A DNA stretch of 64,000 nucleotides from assembly GCF_000422865.1 (NCBI RefSeq), contig NZ_AUGW01000020.1:1-64000 (forward strand), in the 5' to 3' direction. Shown in pieces: positions 9,386 through 18,092 of this stretch (positions are counted from its first letter, which is position 1; every line of letters starts with the position of its first letter). The notes beneath the pieces are model-generated. The model was given only the letters and a program-made list of their open reading frames with translations, was not told where the DNA came from and did not search any database. This DNA is from Oceanospirillum maris DSM 6286 (GTDB lineage Bacteria > Pseudomonadota > Gammaproteobacteria > Pseudomonadales > Halomonadaceae). Made by a program: the position numbers and the translations under genes.

Positions 9386-9410
9386 AAAAGGCTGGCCGTG
9401 CAGCCTTTTT
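9386..9410. terminator. Terminator between the Tim44-domain gene and yaaA
   Basis: Stem AAAAGGCTG/CAGCCTTTT with a six-base loop and flanking A and T runs, placed between two convergent genes, can serve both strands. Confidence 0.85.
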
Positions 9411-9444
9411 GCCTTTTAGGCGTTTATTTTCTGCATGACTCCCT

Positions 9445-10218
9445 TTATGCATGGTCTCTTAAAAAGACCCATTGATCATCCTTGCTTTGCTCTTTGCTAA
9501 AGTAGTAACCATCCAAATTAAAGGCTTTTATCTGTTCAGGCTCATTTAAACGGTTTTGAATGATATAGGCAGCCATGAGTCCCCGTGCTTTTTTGGCATA
9601 GAAACTAATGATTTTATATTGGCCATTTTTCCAGTCTTTAAAAATGGGAGTGATAATGCTGGCATTTAGATTTTTTGGCTGTATCGCTTTAAAATATTCA
9701 TTGGATGCCAAATTAACCAACACTGGTTGGCTATCATCTTTAAACTCTTCGTTTAAGGTATTTGTCAGCAGCTCGCCCCAAAACTCATATAGATTTTTAC
9801 CTTCGCTATTGGACAGTTTAGTGCCCATCTCTAAGCGATAAGGTTGGATCAGATCTAATGGCTTTAATACGCCATAAAGGCCTGACAGAATCCTGAGGTG
9901 TTCTTGGGCAAAGGTAAAATCATCTTCTGAGAACTGTTCTGCATTCAATCCGGTATATACATCACCTTTGAACGCCAGTAATGCTTGTTTTGCATTATTC
10001 GGTGTAAAAGGCGTCTCCCAGCTACCAAAGCGTGCCACATTTAATGCCGCAAGCTTATCGCTGAGTTTCATCAGTGAAGCAACCTCGGCTTGAGATAGTG
10101 CTTGTAACGTATTAATAAGCCGTTGGCTATGAGCTAAAAAAATAGGTTTGCTAGAAATATTGGTAACAGGTGAAGATTCAAAATCGAGTGTTTTAGCGGG
10201 AGAGATAACCAGTTTCAT
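9445..10218 (-). CDS. yaaA: Peroxide stress protein YaaA (DUF328)
   Basis: Cytosolic protein which in E. coli limits intracellular iron and oxidative damage under peroxide stress. The 257 residues begin [15 protein letters not shown], the signature start of the family, and include [25 protein letters not shown] and the C-terminal [13 protein letters not shown] set the start at the ATG giving MKLVISP; an in-frame upstream TTG would add four residues without support. It is a single gene; no OxyR-like site could be assigned in the upstream gap. Confidence 0.94.
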   Translation of the reverse strand: MKLVISPAKTLDFESSPVTNISSKPIFLAHSQRLINTLQALSQAEVASLMKLSDKLAALNVARFGSWETPFTPNNAKQALLAFKGDVYTGLNAEQFSEDDFTFAQEHLRILSGLYGVLKPLDLIQPYRLEMGTKLSNSEGKNLYEFWGELLTNTLNEEFKDDSQPVLVNLASNEYFKAIQPKNLNASIITPIFKDWKNGQYKIISFYAKKARGLMAAYIIQNRLNEPEQIKAFNLDGYYFSKEQSKDDQWVFLRDHA

Positions 10219-10604
10219 TGATGACACCAAAAGCCTAGGAAAGTAATCACATAATAAGGTTTACCCTAGCGGAAGCTCAATGAAAAAACTAGCTGAGACT
10301 TCAAGCTTTGCCTTGCAATTTATCGCGCTAAATTGGTGCTAAAAATTAATTCTGGCACAAAAGTAGTGTGCTACTAGTTAGTGGTTCTTGCCTCGACATG
10401 AGAAGCCATCATTCGATGGGCTATAACATTGAAATGTTAGCCTCACAGTTGCAAATGACTGAATCTGCTTACTCTGTCCGAGAGCCAATCTCTCTACGTT
10501 GATGGACGAGTTAGGCACACTGTGCATATGATTAATTCGCTGAATAGGCGAAACTAGCCGGATCAGTTACCATCGAATGTTGGTCCATCGGCAAGGAATC
10601 GACT
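10219..10604. other. Intergenic region with possible structured leader of the EamA transporter gene
   Basis: No gene was found in these 386 bases. The segment 10380-10600 contains several inverted repeats: CATTCGATGG at 10410-10419 has its exact complement at 10570-10579, and AACATT-GAAA-TGTT forms a local hairpin near 10425-10438. The arrangement could fold as a long 5' leader of the downstream exporter gene, but it matches no riboswitch class that I can recognise. Confidence 0.35.
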
Positions 10605-11513
10605 ATGTTTCAGCGAGTGTTCACCATTTCGCCTTACGGCTTACTAGTATTAACCACGCTATTTTGGGCGGGTAACTTTGTTTTAGGTCGCGCGGTACAC
10701 TTGGATGTACCGCCTATTGGGTTAAGCTTTTGGCGCTGGTTTACAGCGTTGGTTCTGATCTTTCCCTTTGTTCTTCCCCACTGGAAAGCCGCTAAAGGCG
10801 TTATTCGTCAGAACTGGCCTATCTTATTGGTTCTGGCCATTTTTAGTGTGGCGTGCTTTAACACTCTAATCTATATGGGGTTACAAACAGCTCCAGCCAG
10901 TAATAGCATTCTGCTGCAATCTGCTTGCCCTATTTTGATACTGATTCTGTCTTGGCTATTTTTCCGAGAGAAAGTCTCCTTGTTACAAGGTGGCGGTATG
11001 CTCGTTTCACTCTTTGGGGTTGTGGTGGTTGTAACCGAGGGTAATCCTGCAGCTATTTTTGGGCTGGATTTTCTTAATGCAGGTACTGCTTGGATTTTAT
11101 TAGGCGTGCTTTGCTGGGCTGTTTATTCTGCGCTGCTAAGACTTCGCCCTGATGGACTTAGTCCGTTTGGTTTTTTTGGCTTAACCGTTTTGATTGGTGT
11201 TGTGGTTTTACTGCCGTTCTATATTTATGAAACACTGTCGGGGCGGCCAATGCCATTAACATTGATCTCTGTTGGCAGTGTGTTGTATGTGGGGATTTTC
11301 CCATCCATCTTGTCTTACCTTTTCTGGAATAAAGCGATAGCAGAGCTTGGTGCCAACCGTGCGGGCCAGTTTATTCATCTTATCCCTGTGTTTGGTGTCA
11401 CCATGGCGATTCTGTTGCTTGGCGAGCCATTAAGAGGTTTTCATCTTACCGGCTTCCTGTTGATTCTTGGTGGCATTTGGTTGGCAACGGTTATTGCTAA
11501 AAAGAAGGTCTAG
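10605..11513 (+). CDS. EamA-family (DMT superfamily) transporter
   Basis: Inner-membrane carrier of 302 residues with about ten transmembrane helices formed by two tandem EamA repeats (about 12-145 and 158-297). Family members export amino acids, metabolites or toxic compounds; the substrate cannot be read from the sequence. The ATG at 10605 is preceded by GGCAAGGAATCG, giving an AAGGA ribosome site. It converges with another small DMT-type gene. Confidence 0.92.
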   Translation: MFQRVFTISPYGLLVLTTLFWAGNFVLGRAVHLDVPPIGLSFWRWFTALVLIFPFVLPHWKAAKGVIRQNWPILLVLAIFSVACFNTLIYMGLQTAPASNSILLQSACPILILILSWLFFREKVSLLQGGGMLVSLFGVVVVVTEGNPAAIFGLDFLNAGTAWILLGVLCWAVYSALLRLRPDGLSPFGFFGLTVLIGVVVLLPFYIYETLSGRPMPLTLISVGSVLYVGIFPSILSYLFWNKAIAELGANRAGQFIHLIPVFGVTMAILLLGEPLRGFHLTGFLLILGGIWLATVIAKKKV

Positions 11514-11673
11514 AAACAGAACGCCTAGAAATAAAAAGTCTGGAGACAAAAGGATGTTACTAGGGGCGAATATTGATCAAGTCGCCCTAGTATCAAATAA
11601 TAGTATCGAATAATAAAGGGGGTTTAAACACACTTTAAGCCTCTCCTTAAGCGCCCCATTTATATGTTATCAA

Positions 11674-12117
11674 TCAGTTAAAACGAACCAATAATACGCC
11701 TCCAAACAGCATGAGTGCGCCTATAACGCGCCATAGATTAATAGGGTGTTCAGGAAATGTTGCCCAGCCGATGTGGTCTAGAATAAGAGACATCACTAAT
11801 TGTCCTGCCACAAATAAGGCAATCATTGTTGAAGCACCTAAGCGCGGAGCTAAGAATGCAGAGGTCGCAACAAATAGAGCCCCCATGAAGCCACCTGTCC
11901 AGGCCCACCACGGGGCTGCTTTGAGACTGGATACCTCTGGCCACTGTTGTCGGGCTACGATAACAACGGCCAATAAGGCAATAGAGCCAACGACAAAAGA
12001 GATTAATGAAGCCCAAATAGCCCCTGAGCTTTGCAGTGCAAGTGTGCTGTTAACACCAGATTGAAGCGGCATAAAAGCTCCTGCGATGAATGCTAATGCG
12101 ATCCAGAAAGTAAACAC
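11674..12117 (-). CDS. DMT-superfamily membrane protein, DUF606/YdcZ type
   Basis: Integral membrane protein of 147 residues with five predicted helices (about 3-20, 30-53, 69-88, 94-113 and 125-145). The N-terminal AGAFMPLQSGVNSTLA and the WWAWTGGFMGALFVATSAFLAPRLGAS segment are characteristic of the DUF606 family of half-size drug/metabolite transporter-like proteins, thought to act as dimers or paired subunits. Substrate is unknown. It is monocistronic and convergent with the EamA gene. Confidence 0.88.
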   Translation of the reverse strand: MFTFWIALAFIAGAFMPLQSGVNSTLALQSSGAIWASLISFVVGSIALLAVVIVARQQWPEVSSLKAAPWWAWTGGFMGALFVATSAFLAPRLGASTMIALFVAGQLVMSLILDHIGWATFPEHPINLWRVIGALMLFGGVLLVRFN

Positions 12118-12461
12118 AAAGACTCCTTGGGTTGAATGGTTTTTTCTTGGATTGAACCAGTTTGGTTTAGGTCGGGTTTATTCTTTTTTCATTAAATGAA
12201 ATAAAACCAGAAGTCAGACAATAAAGCTATAAAGGCTGTAGATGCCCGCAAGATCGCTCTATTTTGTTACAAATCAAACTGTTTTGAGTACTGCGATACA
12301 TCGTGCTGTAACAGTTTTTTGCCATGGAGTATCTATTTTACTCAATTTGTATCAATAAATACCCATCGTAGTCTTGTTACTTAAAGGTAGGGTGTTAGAA
12401 TGCTCGGCTCGAAAATTGACTACTCAGTTGAAAAATAAACCAAAGTATTTTGTGGTTGCTT
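12118..12461. other. Intergenic region between divergent genes
   Basis: These 344 bases are A/T-rich and should hold the promoters of the DUF606 gene (leftward) and the Sel1 gene (rightward). I see no RNA gene, repeat or clear operator. Confidence 0.5.
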
Positions 12462-12968
12462 ATGTCTGAAAAAATTGGCGTTATGACCCGGCTGAAGTTT
12501 TTGCTGGCTGAGAAATTGTTTCACTCTTCTATGCTGCGACGCTCGAAGTTGAGGCATCAATGGGTGATGCGACTGTTTAGAGAGTCTGCTGATGCAGGTC
12601 ATCTGAAGGCGCTCACTATTTATGGACATCTATTATATTTTCGTGGAATTTCACCACTGGATAAAGGGCAAGGTGCAAAGTATTTGCTTGATGCTGCCAA
12701 GCAGGGTGATGTAAAAGCTCAATACCAGATGGGCTGCATCTATGAAGATGGCTACGGTCATCTGCTGAAAAGTAATGAACATGCTGTACGCTGGTTTGTA
12801 CGGTCAGCAGAGCAGGGACATCCGCTTGCTTGTCGTCGAATGGTTAAGGCCTGTTCTAATGGTGAACTTGGCTTGGCGGTTAATCCCGACCAGTGTCATT
12901 ACTGGGAGCAAAAAGCTCGCCGTAGTCTTGAGCATGTGAATGGTTTGAATCTGTCTTTAAACCATTAA
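12462..12968 (+). CDS. Sel1-repeat (TPR-like) protein
   Basis: Soluble protein of 168 residues with at least two Sel1-like repeats: AKYLLDAAKQGDVKAQYQMGCIYEDGYG (about residues 70-97) and AVRWFVRSAEQGHPLACRRM (about 107-126), with a degenerate repeat before them (SADAGHLKALTIYGHLL). No signal peptide is visible. Such proteins act as protein-binding scaffolds; its partner is unknown. The start is uncertain: ATG 12462 is preferred, while an upstream TTG and an ATG at 12483 are also in frame, none with a strong ribosome site. Confidence 0.8.
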   Translation: MSEKIGVMTRLKFLLAEKLFHSSMLRRSKLRHQWVMRLFRESADAGHLKALTIYGHLLYFRGISPLDKGQGAKYLLDAAKQGDVKAQYQMGCIYEDGYGHLLKSNEHAVRWFVRSAEQGHPLACRRMVKACSNGELGLAVNPDQCHYWEQKARRSLEHVNGLNLSLNH

Positions 12969-13013
12969 TCTGTCTTTTGGCACATGGCTTGCTATAATTA
13001 TCGCTTATACAAA

Positions 13014-13092
13014 CTAAGTCATGTGCAGGGTGCACACCGGATGTGTACCGGTTGTCCGTGTGGTTAGGGCCGCAAATTGGGACGAATAAATT
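13014..13092 (+). other. GC-rich inverted-repeat leader before the exonuclease gene
   Basis: Downstream of a TATAAT-like element at 12993-12998 the sequence has two short palindromes, GTGCAGGGTGCAC (13023-13035) and CCGGATGTGTACCGG (13037-13051), in otherwise A/T-rich intergenic DNA. It may be a structured 5' untranslated region or an operator pair. No known RNA family was recognised. Confidence 0.35.
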
Positions 13093-13119
13093 TTGACAAC
13101 AAAAGATAAGCAGACTCAA

Positions 13120-13599
13120 ATGCCTTACATTATTGATGTTGAAGCTTCAGGCTTTGGTCGGGGAAGTTATCCGATCGAAGTAGGCTTTGCACGCCCCGAT
13201 GGTAGTATCTACTCTTGTCTCATCCGTCCAGAGCCCGAGTGGGAACACTGGGATGATAGTGCTGAATTAGTGCATGGTATTCCCCGTGCGACGCTCCTTG
13301 ACCAAGGGCAATCTGCTCGAGATGTTGCTGAAAAGCTGAATGAAGAGTTACGCGGTGAAGTGGTTTATACCGATAGCTGGGGCTTTGATAGCACTTGGCT
13401 TTCGTTACTATTTTACCATGCGGGACTCTCTCAGTTGTTTCGGTTAGAAACACTCAGCAAGCTACTTACAGAGAAGCAAACGACTATCTGGGGACAGGTT
13501 AAACAGCAAGTCACGTTGGACTTAAGTATTGATCGGCATAGAGCTGGGCCAGATGCTCGTATGTTGCAGCGTACCTTTGAATTGACAGCGGTTCTTTAG
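13120..13599 (+). CDS. DnaQ-like 3'-5' exonuclease
   Basis: Small DEDDh-family nuclease of 159 residues. The acidic metal ligands are visible as D6 and E8 in IIDVEASGFG, the conserved HGIP follows, then DSWGFDSTWL, and the C-terminal HRAGPDA motif supplies the last His and Asp. The domain is stand-alone, not attached to polymerase III. I chose the ATG at 13120; a TTG at 13093 would add nine polar residues. The nucleic-acid substrate is unknown. Confidence 0.85.
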   Translation: MPYIIDVEASGFGRGSYPIEVGFARPDGSIYSCLIRPEPEWEHWDDSAELVHGIPRATLLDQGQSARDVAEKLNEELRGEVVYTDSWGFDSTWLSLLFYHAGLSQLFRLETLSKLLTEKQTTIWGQVKQQVTLDLSIDRHRAGPDARMLQRTFELTAVL

Positions 13600-13742
13600 C
13601 GGACAATATTGTTTGTAGTGATTGCCGCTTTTTGTACTTGTCTTGCGGCCTTTCCGTGCCATTCTTCTGGTTTTTTCTCCAATATTCTCTCTCTTTTAGT
13701 TCTCTAATAGCTTTATTTCACCTATTTGAATATAGGTACATA

Positions 13743-13763
13743 AAGGCCTGATGCTCAGGCCTT
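13743..13763. terminator. Hairpin downstream of the small membrane peptide gene
   Basis: Perfect 9-bp inverted repeat AAGGCCTGA/TCAGGCCTT with a TGC loop lies 14 bases beyond the stop of the leftward 37-codon gene. The T-tract on that strand is short (TTTATG). On the plus strand a T-run starts ten bases later, so a role for the exonuclease transcript is also possible. Confidence 0.6.
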
Positions 13764-13776
13764 CATGGGAACTTTT

Positions 13777-13890
13777 TTATTTAGTATCCTTCAAAATATT
13801 AGTGCGAATAAAACGGATACCAATATATGTGATGGCTATACAGCCACCTACAACAGCCAGTCCGGCGATTACTGCAGCGTCAAAATACAT
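13777..13890 (-). CDS. 37-residue single-span membrane peptide
   Basis: A short open frame starts MYFDAAVIAGLAVVGG and ends IRTNILKDTK. A GAGG ribosome site lies six bases before the ATG on the minus strand. Residues 4-27 form one hydrophobic helix with an acidic N-terminus and basic C-terminus, as in many real small membrane proteins. A hairpin follows the stop. It sits alone in 485 bases otherwise empty of genes. I do not recognise a named family; the composition and signals, not homology, support it. Confidence 0.65.
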   Translation of the reverse strand: MYFDAAVIAGLAVVGGCIAITYIGIRFIRTNILKDTK

Positions 13891-14084
13891 ATAAAACCTC
13901 ATTATCATTTTAATTTTAAGTTCAGCTGCGCAATTTAATATTTTTGTTATGCGAAATCATCCTTTCAGACGTAAAAACTTAGAATTTTTTAGAATAAGCA
14001 GGGTAGAATGATTTCTATTTTGAATTTTCATGTAGGTTGAGGATAATACCCCCACTCCATGATTTTATTTGACGGGTAGGCGTG

Positions 14085-14432
14085 ATGCATAAAAAACAAC
14101 CGAAGAAACCTGTTAGTGTCCATTGGAAGGTGCGCCTAACACGAGCTGGCCATAAGCAGTATTTAGCACGAACACTCAGTCTTTCTGCTAAGCACCTGCA
14201 TATTGAGAGCGAGTACAACTTAAAGGCTGGAGAGAAAGTCAAAGTTGAAGTTTTAGCCTTGCATGAAGGGGTTAAGAAAGTACTAGTGGTATTGGGAATC
14301 GTGCGTAGCTCAATTTTGCTTTCGACCGGTGTTTCTTACGGTTTGGATGTGCATATTGAGAAAATAAGCGAAGAAGACCAAACTTTTATTGATGACTATA
14401 TCAAGTTTAGAGAAGACATGATGAACCACTAG
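14085..14432 (+). CDS. PilZ-like domain protein with degenerate c-di-GMP motif
   Basis: Cytosolic protein of 115 residues whose pattern (a basic N-terminal strand, then RTLSLSAKHLHIES, then EKVKVEVLAL and a final GLDVHI strand) resembles a PilZ barrel. The canonical RxxxR and (D/N)xSxxG nucleotide-binding motifs are not clearly present: LSLSAKHLHI stands where DISxxG is expected. It may therefore be a non-binding PilZ or an unrelated barrel. GTG 14082 directly precedes the preferred ATG 14085, with GGGTAGG upstream. Confidence 0.55.
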   Translation: MHKKQPKKPVSVHWKVRLTRAGHKQYLARTLSLSAKHLHIESEYNLKAGEKVKVEVLALHEGVKKVLVVLGIVRSSILLSTGVSYGLDVHIEKISEEDQTFIDDYIKFREDMMNH

Positions 14433-14450
14433 CCTTTACATTTGTTGGCT

Positions 14451-14473
14451 AAAAGGCAGCAATGCTGCCTTCT
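14451..14473. terminator. Terminator between convergent PilZ-like and DUF501 genes
   Basis: Stem AAGGCAGC/GCTGCCTT with an AAT loop. The minus-strand copy is followed by TTTTAG, so it suits the DUF501 transcript best. Confidence 0.7.
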
Positions 14474-14485
14474 ATGCTCACCTAT

Positions 14486-15007
14486 TTAAGGAATGAGATC
14501 TGCTATGCCAAAGGTTTCATCCATCCATTGACCGACTACATTATGGCCGCAAAGATGGTGAGCATACTGAGTGTGTAGACAGCGCACGCTATCCCAGTTG
14601 GCAATGCCACCAATACCTTTCTCTTTGAGTAACTTCAAGAAGCCCGCCTGCTCAGCAAAAGCACGCTCTTCATCATCCATGTAGTGCCATCGTTGATCGA
14701 CATAATCTTGATGACTGGCGTGATATTGAGCTAAAAAATCGGCGTCTTCAATTAGACGCTCTTCCAGTGACTTTATTTCTCCACGGGCCTCAATATGGCT
14801 GATCTCTTTTTTCAGTAGATTAGAGGTCATCCAGTAAAGCGTCGGAAAAGGCTTTTTGTCGACAATGGAGTGCATACGTACGACAAGAGGTGTACCCAGA
14901 CTATCGGTTGCGGTAATGGCTTGGATGCCACGGGGTGCGCGTCCTATCTGCAATTCAATCTTCTCGATGTGCTCTGGTGTCGGGGTCATATTAGTTCTTT
15001 GATACAT
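14486..15007 (-). CDS. DUF501 domain-containing protein
   Basis: The 173-residue protein matches the DUF501 pattern: IGRAPRGIQAI near the N-terminus, FPTLYWMT where the family has PFPTLYYLT, and a C-terminal NWDSVRCLHTQYAHHLCGHNVVG with conserved Cys and His. Family members occur widely, often near enolase or ppx in actinobacteria, and have no proven activity. It is monocistronic here. An in-frame ATG at 14989 is an alternative start. Confidence 0.85.
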   Translation of the reverse strand: MYQRTNMTPTPEHIEKIELQIGRAPRGIQAITATDSLGTPLVVRMHSIVDKKPFPTLYWMTSNLLKKEISHIEARGEIKSLEERLIEDADFLAQYHASHQDYVDQRWHYMDDEERAFAEQAGFLKLLKEKGIGGIANWDSVRCLHTQYAHHLCGHNVVGQWMDETFGIADLIP

Positions 15008-15153
15008 GAATCTATTTATCCGCTCAGTCTTTACTGCGTTTAGAGGTCACTTTCCAGTATAATGGTGATCAATTTTGAACCAAAAAGCTCAAAAAAGCAC
15101 AAACTTGACTCAGAAAGACTAATTTTGACTCAGAAGAAATAGGAAAGCGAATA

Positions 15154-15618
15154 ATGAAGAACTTGTTGCGTGCCTGTACGCTGGTCGCTGCGTTTATCTC
15201 CTCGGGTACAGCCACTGCTGCCGCAACGGATTATGCCGTAGGGACCGATTTGATTCGCTGGTTTGATCCGGTGCAAGATGGCGGCATGATGAACCTAACG
15301 TTCCAGAAAGCTCTGGGCCGTGAAGACGCACTGTTTGTGGATCTGGCGAAAAAAGATGATCGTTATCTGATTGGTATAGACTATAAAGTTTATAACCAAC
15401 GCTATTATTATGGCTCTTTTATGCAGGTGGGTGGTTTGCTGGATATCGACAATAGCACACGATTGTATATTGAAGGTGCCGTCGGTTATGAGTTTTCACC
15501 TTCAAAAAATTGGGTGGTTTCCGGTGATGTACAGATGCTTTATGGCGCACGCCACCCTGTCACTAATGATGAAGAGCCTTGGTTTTTACCGCGTCTGCGC
15601 GTGATGTACGCCTTCTGA
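15154..15618 (+). CDS. Secreted/outer-membrane hypothetical protein
   Basis: The 154-residue product has a clear signal peptide (hydrophobic residues 4-17, cleavage probably after TATAAA). The mature part alternates polar and hydrophobic residues in short strands (MMNLTFQKAL, DALFVDLAKK, YYGSFMQVGG) and ends in Phe, as outer-membrane beta-barrels do, though it is small (about 130 residues). No family is recognised. An AGGAAAGCG ribosome site precedes the ATG and a strong terminator follows. Confidence 0.7.
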   Translation: MKNLLRACTLVAAFISSGTATAAATDYAVGTDLIRWFDPVQDGGMMNLTFQKALGREDALFVDLAKKDDRYLIGIDYKVYNQRYYYGSFMQVGGLLDIDNSTRLYIEGAVGYEFSPSKNWVVSGDVQMLYGARHPVTNDEEPWFLPRLRVMYAF

Positions 15619-15624
15619 TTTAAC

Positions 15625-15660
15625 AAAAAAGCCGAACAGCTCTGTTGTTCGGCTTTTTTT
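15625..15660. terminator. Strong bidirectional terminator
   Basis: Stem AAAAAAGCCGAACA/TGTTCGGCTTTTTT with a six-base loop, with A- and T-runs on the two sides, lies between convergent genes. Confidence 0.93.
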
Positions 15661-15706
15661 ATCGATATTGATTCTGTTTGCTTGGCTCTTATCGGCTAAT
15701 GGGCCG

Positions 15707-16180
15707 TTAACTTTCTCGGCCAATAGCGGCCCATTTTCCCTGCGTTAGAGTTAACAAATCGTCAGGCGCTAGAGCAATTTCCAACCCCCGTTTACCCGCA
15801 CTAACATAAATTAATGGTAGCCCTTGAGCGCTGCTATCAATAAAGGTTGGTAGCCGCTTCTTCTGCCCTAAAGGACTAATACCGCCCACGACATAACCTG
15901 AGCTTTTCTCCGCTAGAGTCGGGTCTGCCATCTCCATTTTTTTACAGCTAAACGCCTTCGCTAAGGCTTTAAGATCAAGAGAGCCTGATACTGGTACAAC
16001 GGCAACAACCAGCTTGCCGTCATTGTTTTGTGCCATCAGTGTTTTAAAAACCTGAGCAGGGGATAAGCCTAAAACTTCAGCGGCTTCATTCCCGTAGGAT
16101 TCAGCGCTGCTATCGTGGGTGTACTCTTTGATTTCAAACTTGATGCCGGCTTTTTTAGCCTGGCGAATACCGGGAGTCAT
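15707..16180 (-). CDS. ybaK: Cys-tRNA(Pro)/Cys-tRNA(Cys) deacylase YbaK
   Basis: Trans-acting editing enzyme that hydrolyses Cys mischarged on tRNA(Pro). The 157 residues carry the conserved VFKTLMAQ (catalytic lysine at about residue 46), VVAVVPVSGSLDLKALAKAF and the GYVVGGISPLGQKKRLPTFID segment typical of the YbaK/EbsC family. It lies 26 bases beyond the membrane-protein gene on the same strand and may be co-transcribed with it. Confidence 0.94.
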   Translation of the reverse strand: MTPGIRQAKKAGIKFEIKEYTHDSSAESYGNEAAEVLGLSPAQVFKTLMAQNNDGKLVVAVVPVSGSLDLKALAKAFSCKKMEMADPTLAEKSSGYVVGGISPLGQKKRLPTFIDSSAQGLPLIYVSAGKRGLEIALAPDDLLTLTQGKWAAIGRES

Positions 16181-16206
16181 GAGAGGAGTTAACCTTATTT
16201 ATTTTA

Positions 16207-17106
16207 TCAACTTTTATCAGAGGACAGTACACGCCGTAGTCTGTCCATATAGGGTGGGGCGATCGCCAAATAGATAGTCGCTAATCCAAACGATAATAGC
16301 GTTCCCCATAGTAAACCTAAGTTGGGATAGAACCAGGCAATACTGGTTGCATAAACCATCAGTGAACCTAGGCCTGTTGGGTAATGCTTAATAATGGTCA
16401 GTGCTTTGCTAGGGCCGTAGGTACGATGCATCAGTATTAAAAATGGAAACATCGATATCGGGAATGCAGCCAAAATACCAGCAGTGGATGATGGCACTAA
16501 ATGCGCAGCACCGGTGATCAGTACCACAATTAACGCAGCGGTTATGGCGCGGAATAACAACACGGATAACGACATGCCTACACGTTTGGTTACTTGGCTT
16601 TCAGGGATGTGCCGATAAAACCAAAGGCAAAGTAGAATGGCTGCTGCAGGTAGAAGAGCCGCCGTTATCAAATTGAGTTTTAGCTGATTGATGGCAAAAC
16701 CCGATAGTAGAAAAAGCATAATACCGCTGATACTGGCAGTGATGACTGCAAGCCAGCTTCCGCTCTCTTGAGTCTCTGTGTTTATTCCAGTGGTGTCTTT
16801 TAGAGAAGTGCTTTTTATTAGAGAAGTGCCTTTTAGGCTAGATTCTGAGGATAGTTTATTCACGCCCAATAGATAACCTGTGGTTAACATTAGCGTGCTG
16901 GCAAAGCCTGCCAGTGTATAAACCGCACCTTCTGCGGCAAACTCTGGGCTGATTTCATAGCCGATAAAAAACAGGGCAATGGCGGTTCCTAGGGGATAGC
17001 CTGAAAGTAAACCCGCAATACGCGGGCTTACTCTTTCTGCAATCACCGACAAGCCAATGACGGTCGCTATTGAGACCGTTATTTTAATCAGTAATAAGGT
17101 CGTCAT
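16207..17106 (-). CDS. Integral membrane protein with internal duplication, function unknown
   Basis: The 299 residues form about eight to nine hydrophobic helices. Two related segments, SPRIAGLLSGYPLGTAIALFF (about residues 27-47) and the C-terminal SSTAGILAAFPISMFPFLIL (about 206-225), suggest two homologous halves, as in many transporters. A central polar loop (about 83-117) holds a short repetitive Ser/Thr/Lys stretch (LKGTSLIKSTSLKDTT). I do not recognise a family. Its ATG overlaps the stop of the upstream MDR gene by one base (TAATG), so the two are translated together. Confidence 0.7.
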   Translation of the reverse strand: MTTLLLIKITVSIATVIGLSVIAERVSPRIAGLLSGYPLGTAIALFFIGYEISPEFAAEGAVYTLAGFASTLMLTTGYLLGVNKLSSESSLKGTSLIKSTSLKDTTGINTETQESGSWLAVITASISGIMLFLLSGFAINQLKLNLITAALLPAAAILLCLWFYRHIPESQVTKRVGMSLSVLLFRAITAALIVVLITGAAHLVPSSTAGILAAFPISMFPFLILMHRTYGPSKALTIIKHYPTGLGSLMVYATSIAWFYPNLGLLWGTLLSFGLATIYLAIAPPYMDRLRRVLSSDKS

Positions 17107-18092
17107 TATCGTAATAACACCACTTTACCGATGGCGGTTCCTGCTTCTACTTTTGCATGGGCCTTGGCAACGTCCTCGAAGCTAAATAGATCTCCATCTA
17201 GAAGAGGACGAATATAACCATCGCCCACTAGGCTCGACATCGCATCAACGGCTTCGGTTTGTGATTCAAAGTCCGTACCGTGAACCAGTGGTGTAGCGAT
17301 GAAAACCACGTGCAGCGTTAAATTTTTGCCATGCAACGGGGATAAGTCATGGGTAGAACGAGCGGCAATGGTTGCAACGGTTCCACTAATTTTAGCCGCT
17401 TGGAAGGAGCGATCCATGTTATCGGTACCCACGGTATCGAACACCACATCAAAACCTTTGCCATCGGTGCAGCGAGCAACATAGTCTTCTACCGATTCAT
17501 CTCGATAGAAAATGACGTCATCAGCTCCTAGCGTTTTAGCGATCTTGGCCTTCTCTGGTGTAGAAACCGTCGTGTAAACCTCAGCACCAGCCCATTTTGC
17601 TAACTGAATCGCGACATGGCCAACACCGCCGGTACCCGCATGAATGAGCACTTTGTCTTTTGGCTGGATTTGCGCACGTTCAATTAAAGCTCTCCACGCG
17701 GTAATAAAGACCACGGGCAAAGCTGCAGCTTCAGCAAAAGCGATATTCTCAGGCTTCTTCGCAATTAATCGAGCATCTGCCAGCATATAGTCGGCCAAAG
17801 CACCTTGGTAGCGTTTGATACCACCGGCAAAACCGAAGACCTCATCACCCACTGCGAACCGTTCAACGCCTTCACCTACTTCGGTAACAATACCGGCAAC
17901 ATCTCCATGTAGAACAGCAGGAAGCTCTGGGTTTGCCGGAACCGCTCCAGCGCGAATCTTAGTATCGAGTGGATTTACGCTGGTTGCTGCGACTTTAATA
18001 ATGACATGTCCCGGCTCTACTTGGGGAGTCGGTAGATCCATCTCTTGGAACACGGATGTGTCGCCGTATTGCTGAATGACCATCGCTTTCAT
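17106..18092 (-). CDS. Quinone oxidoreductase-like MDR dehydrogenase (zinc-free)
   Basis: Medium-chain NADPH-dependent reductase of 328 residues. The N-terminal GroES-like domain (about 1-125) includes VNPLDTKIRAG and GDVAGIVTEVGEGV. The Rossmann domain has the nucleotide loop HAGTGGVGHVAIQLAKWAGAEV. The structural-zinc cysteine cluster of alcohol dehydrogenases is absent, as in quinone reductases. The substrate is not known. A GAGGCG ribosome site precedes the ATG, and the gene is coupled by a 1-base overlap to the membrane-protein gene. Confidence 0.9.
   Translation of the reverse strand: MKAMVIQQYGDTSVFQEMDLPTPQVEPGHVIIKVAATSVNPLDTKIRAGAVPANPELPAVLHGDVAGIVTEVGEGVERFAVGDEVFGFAGGIKRYQGALADYMLADARLIAKKPENIAFAEAAALPVVFITAWRALIERAQIQPKDKVLIHAGTGGVGHVAIQLAKWAGAEVYTTVSTPEKAKIAKTLGADDVIFYRDESVEDYVARCTDGKGFDVVFDTVGTDNMDRSFQAAKISGTVATIAARSTHDLSPLHGKNLTLHVVFIATPLVHGTDFESQTEAVDAMSSLVGDGYIRPLLDGDLFSFEDVAKAHAKVEAGTAIGKVVLLR

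Noticed and set aside
11711-12064. 117-codon plus-strand frame opposite the DUF606 gene
   Set aside because: The minus-strand product has proper membrane helices and family motifs; the plus frame does not look like a protein.
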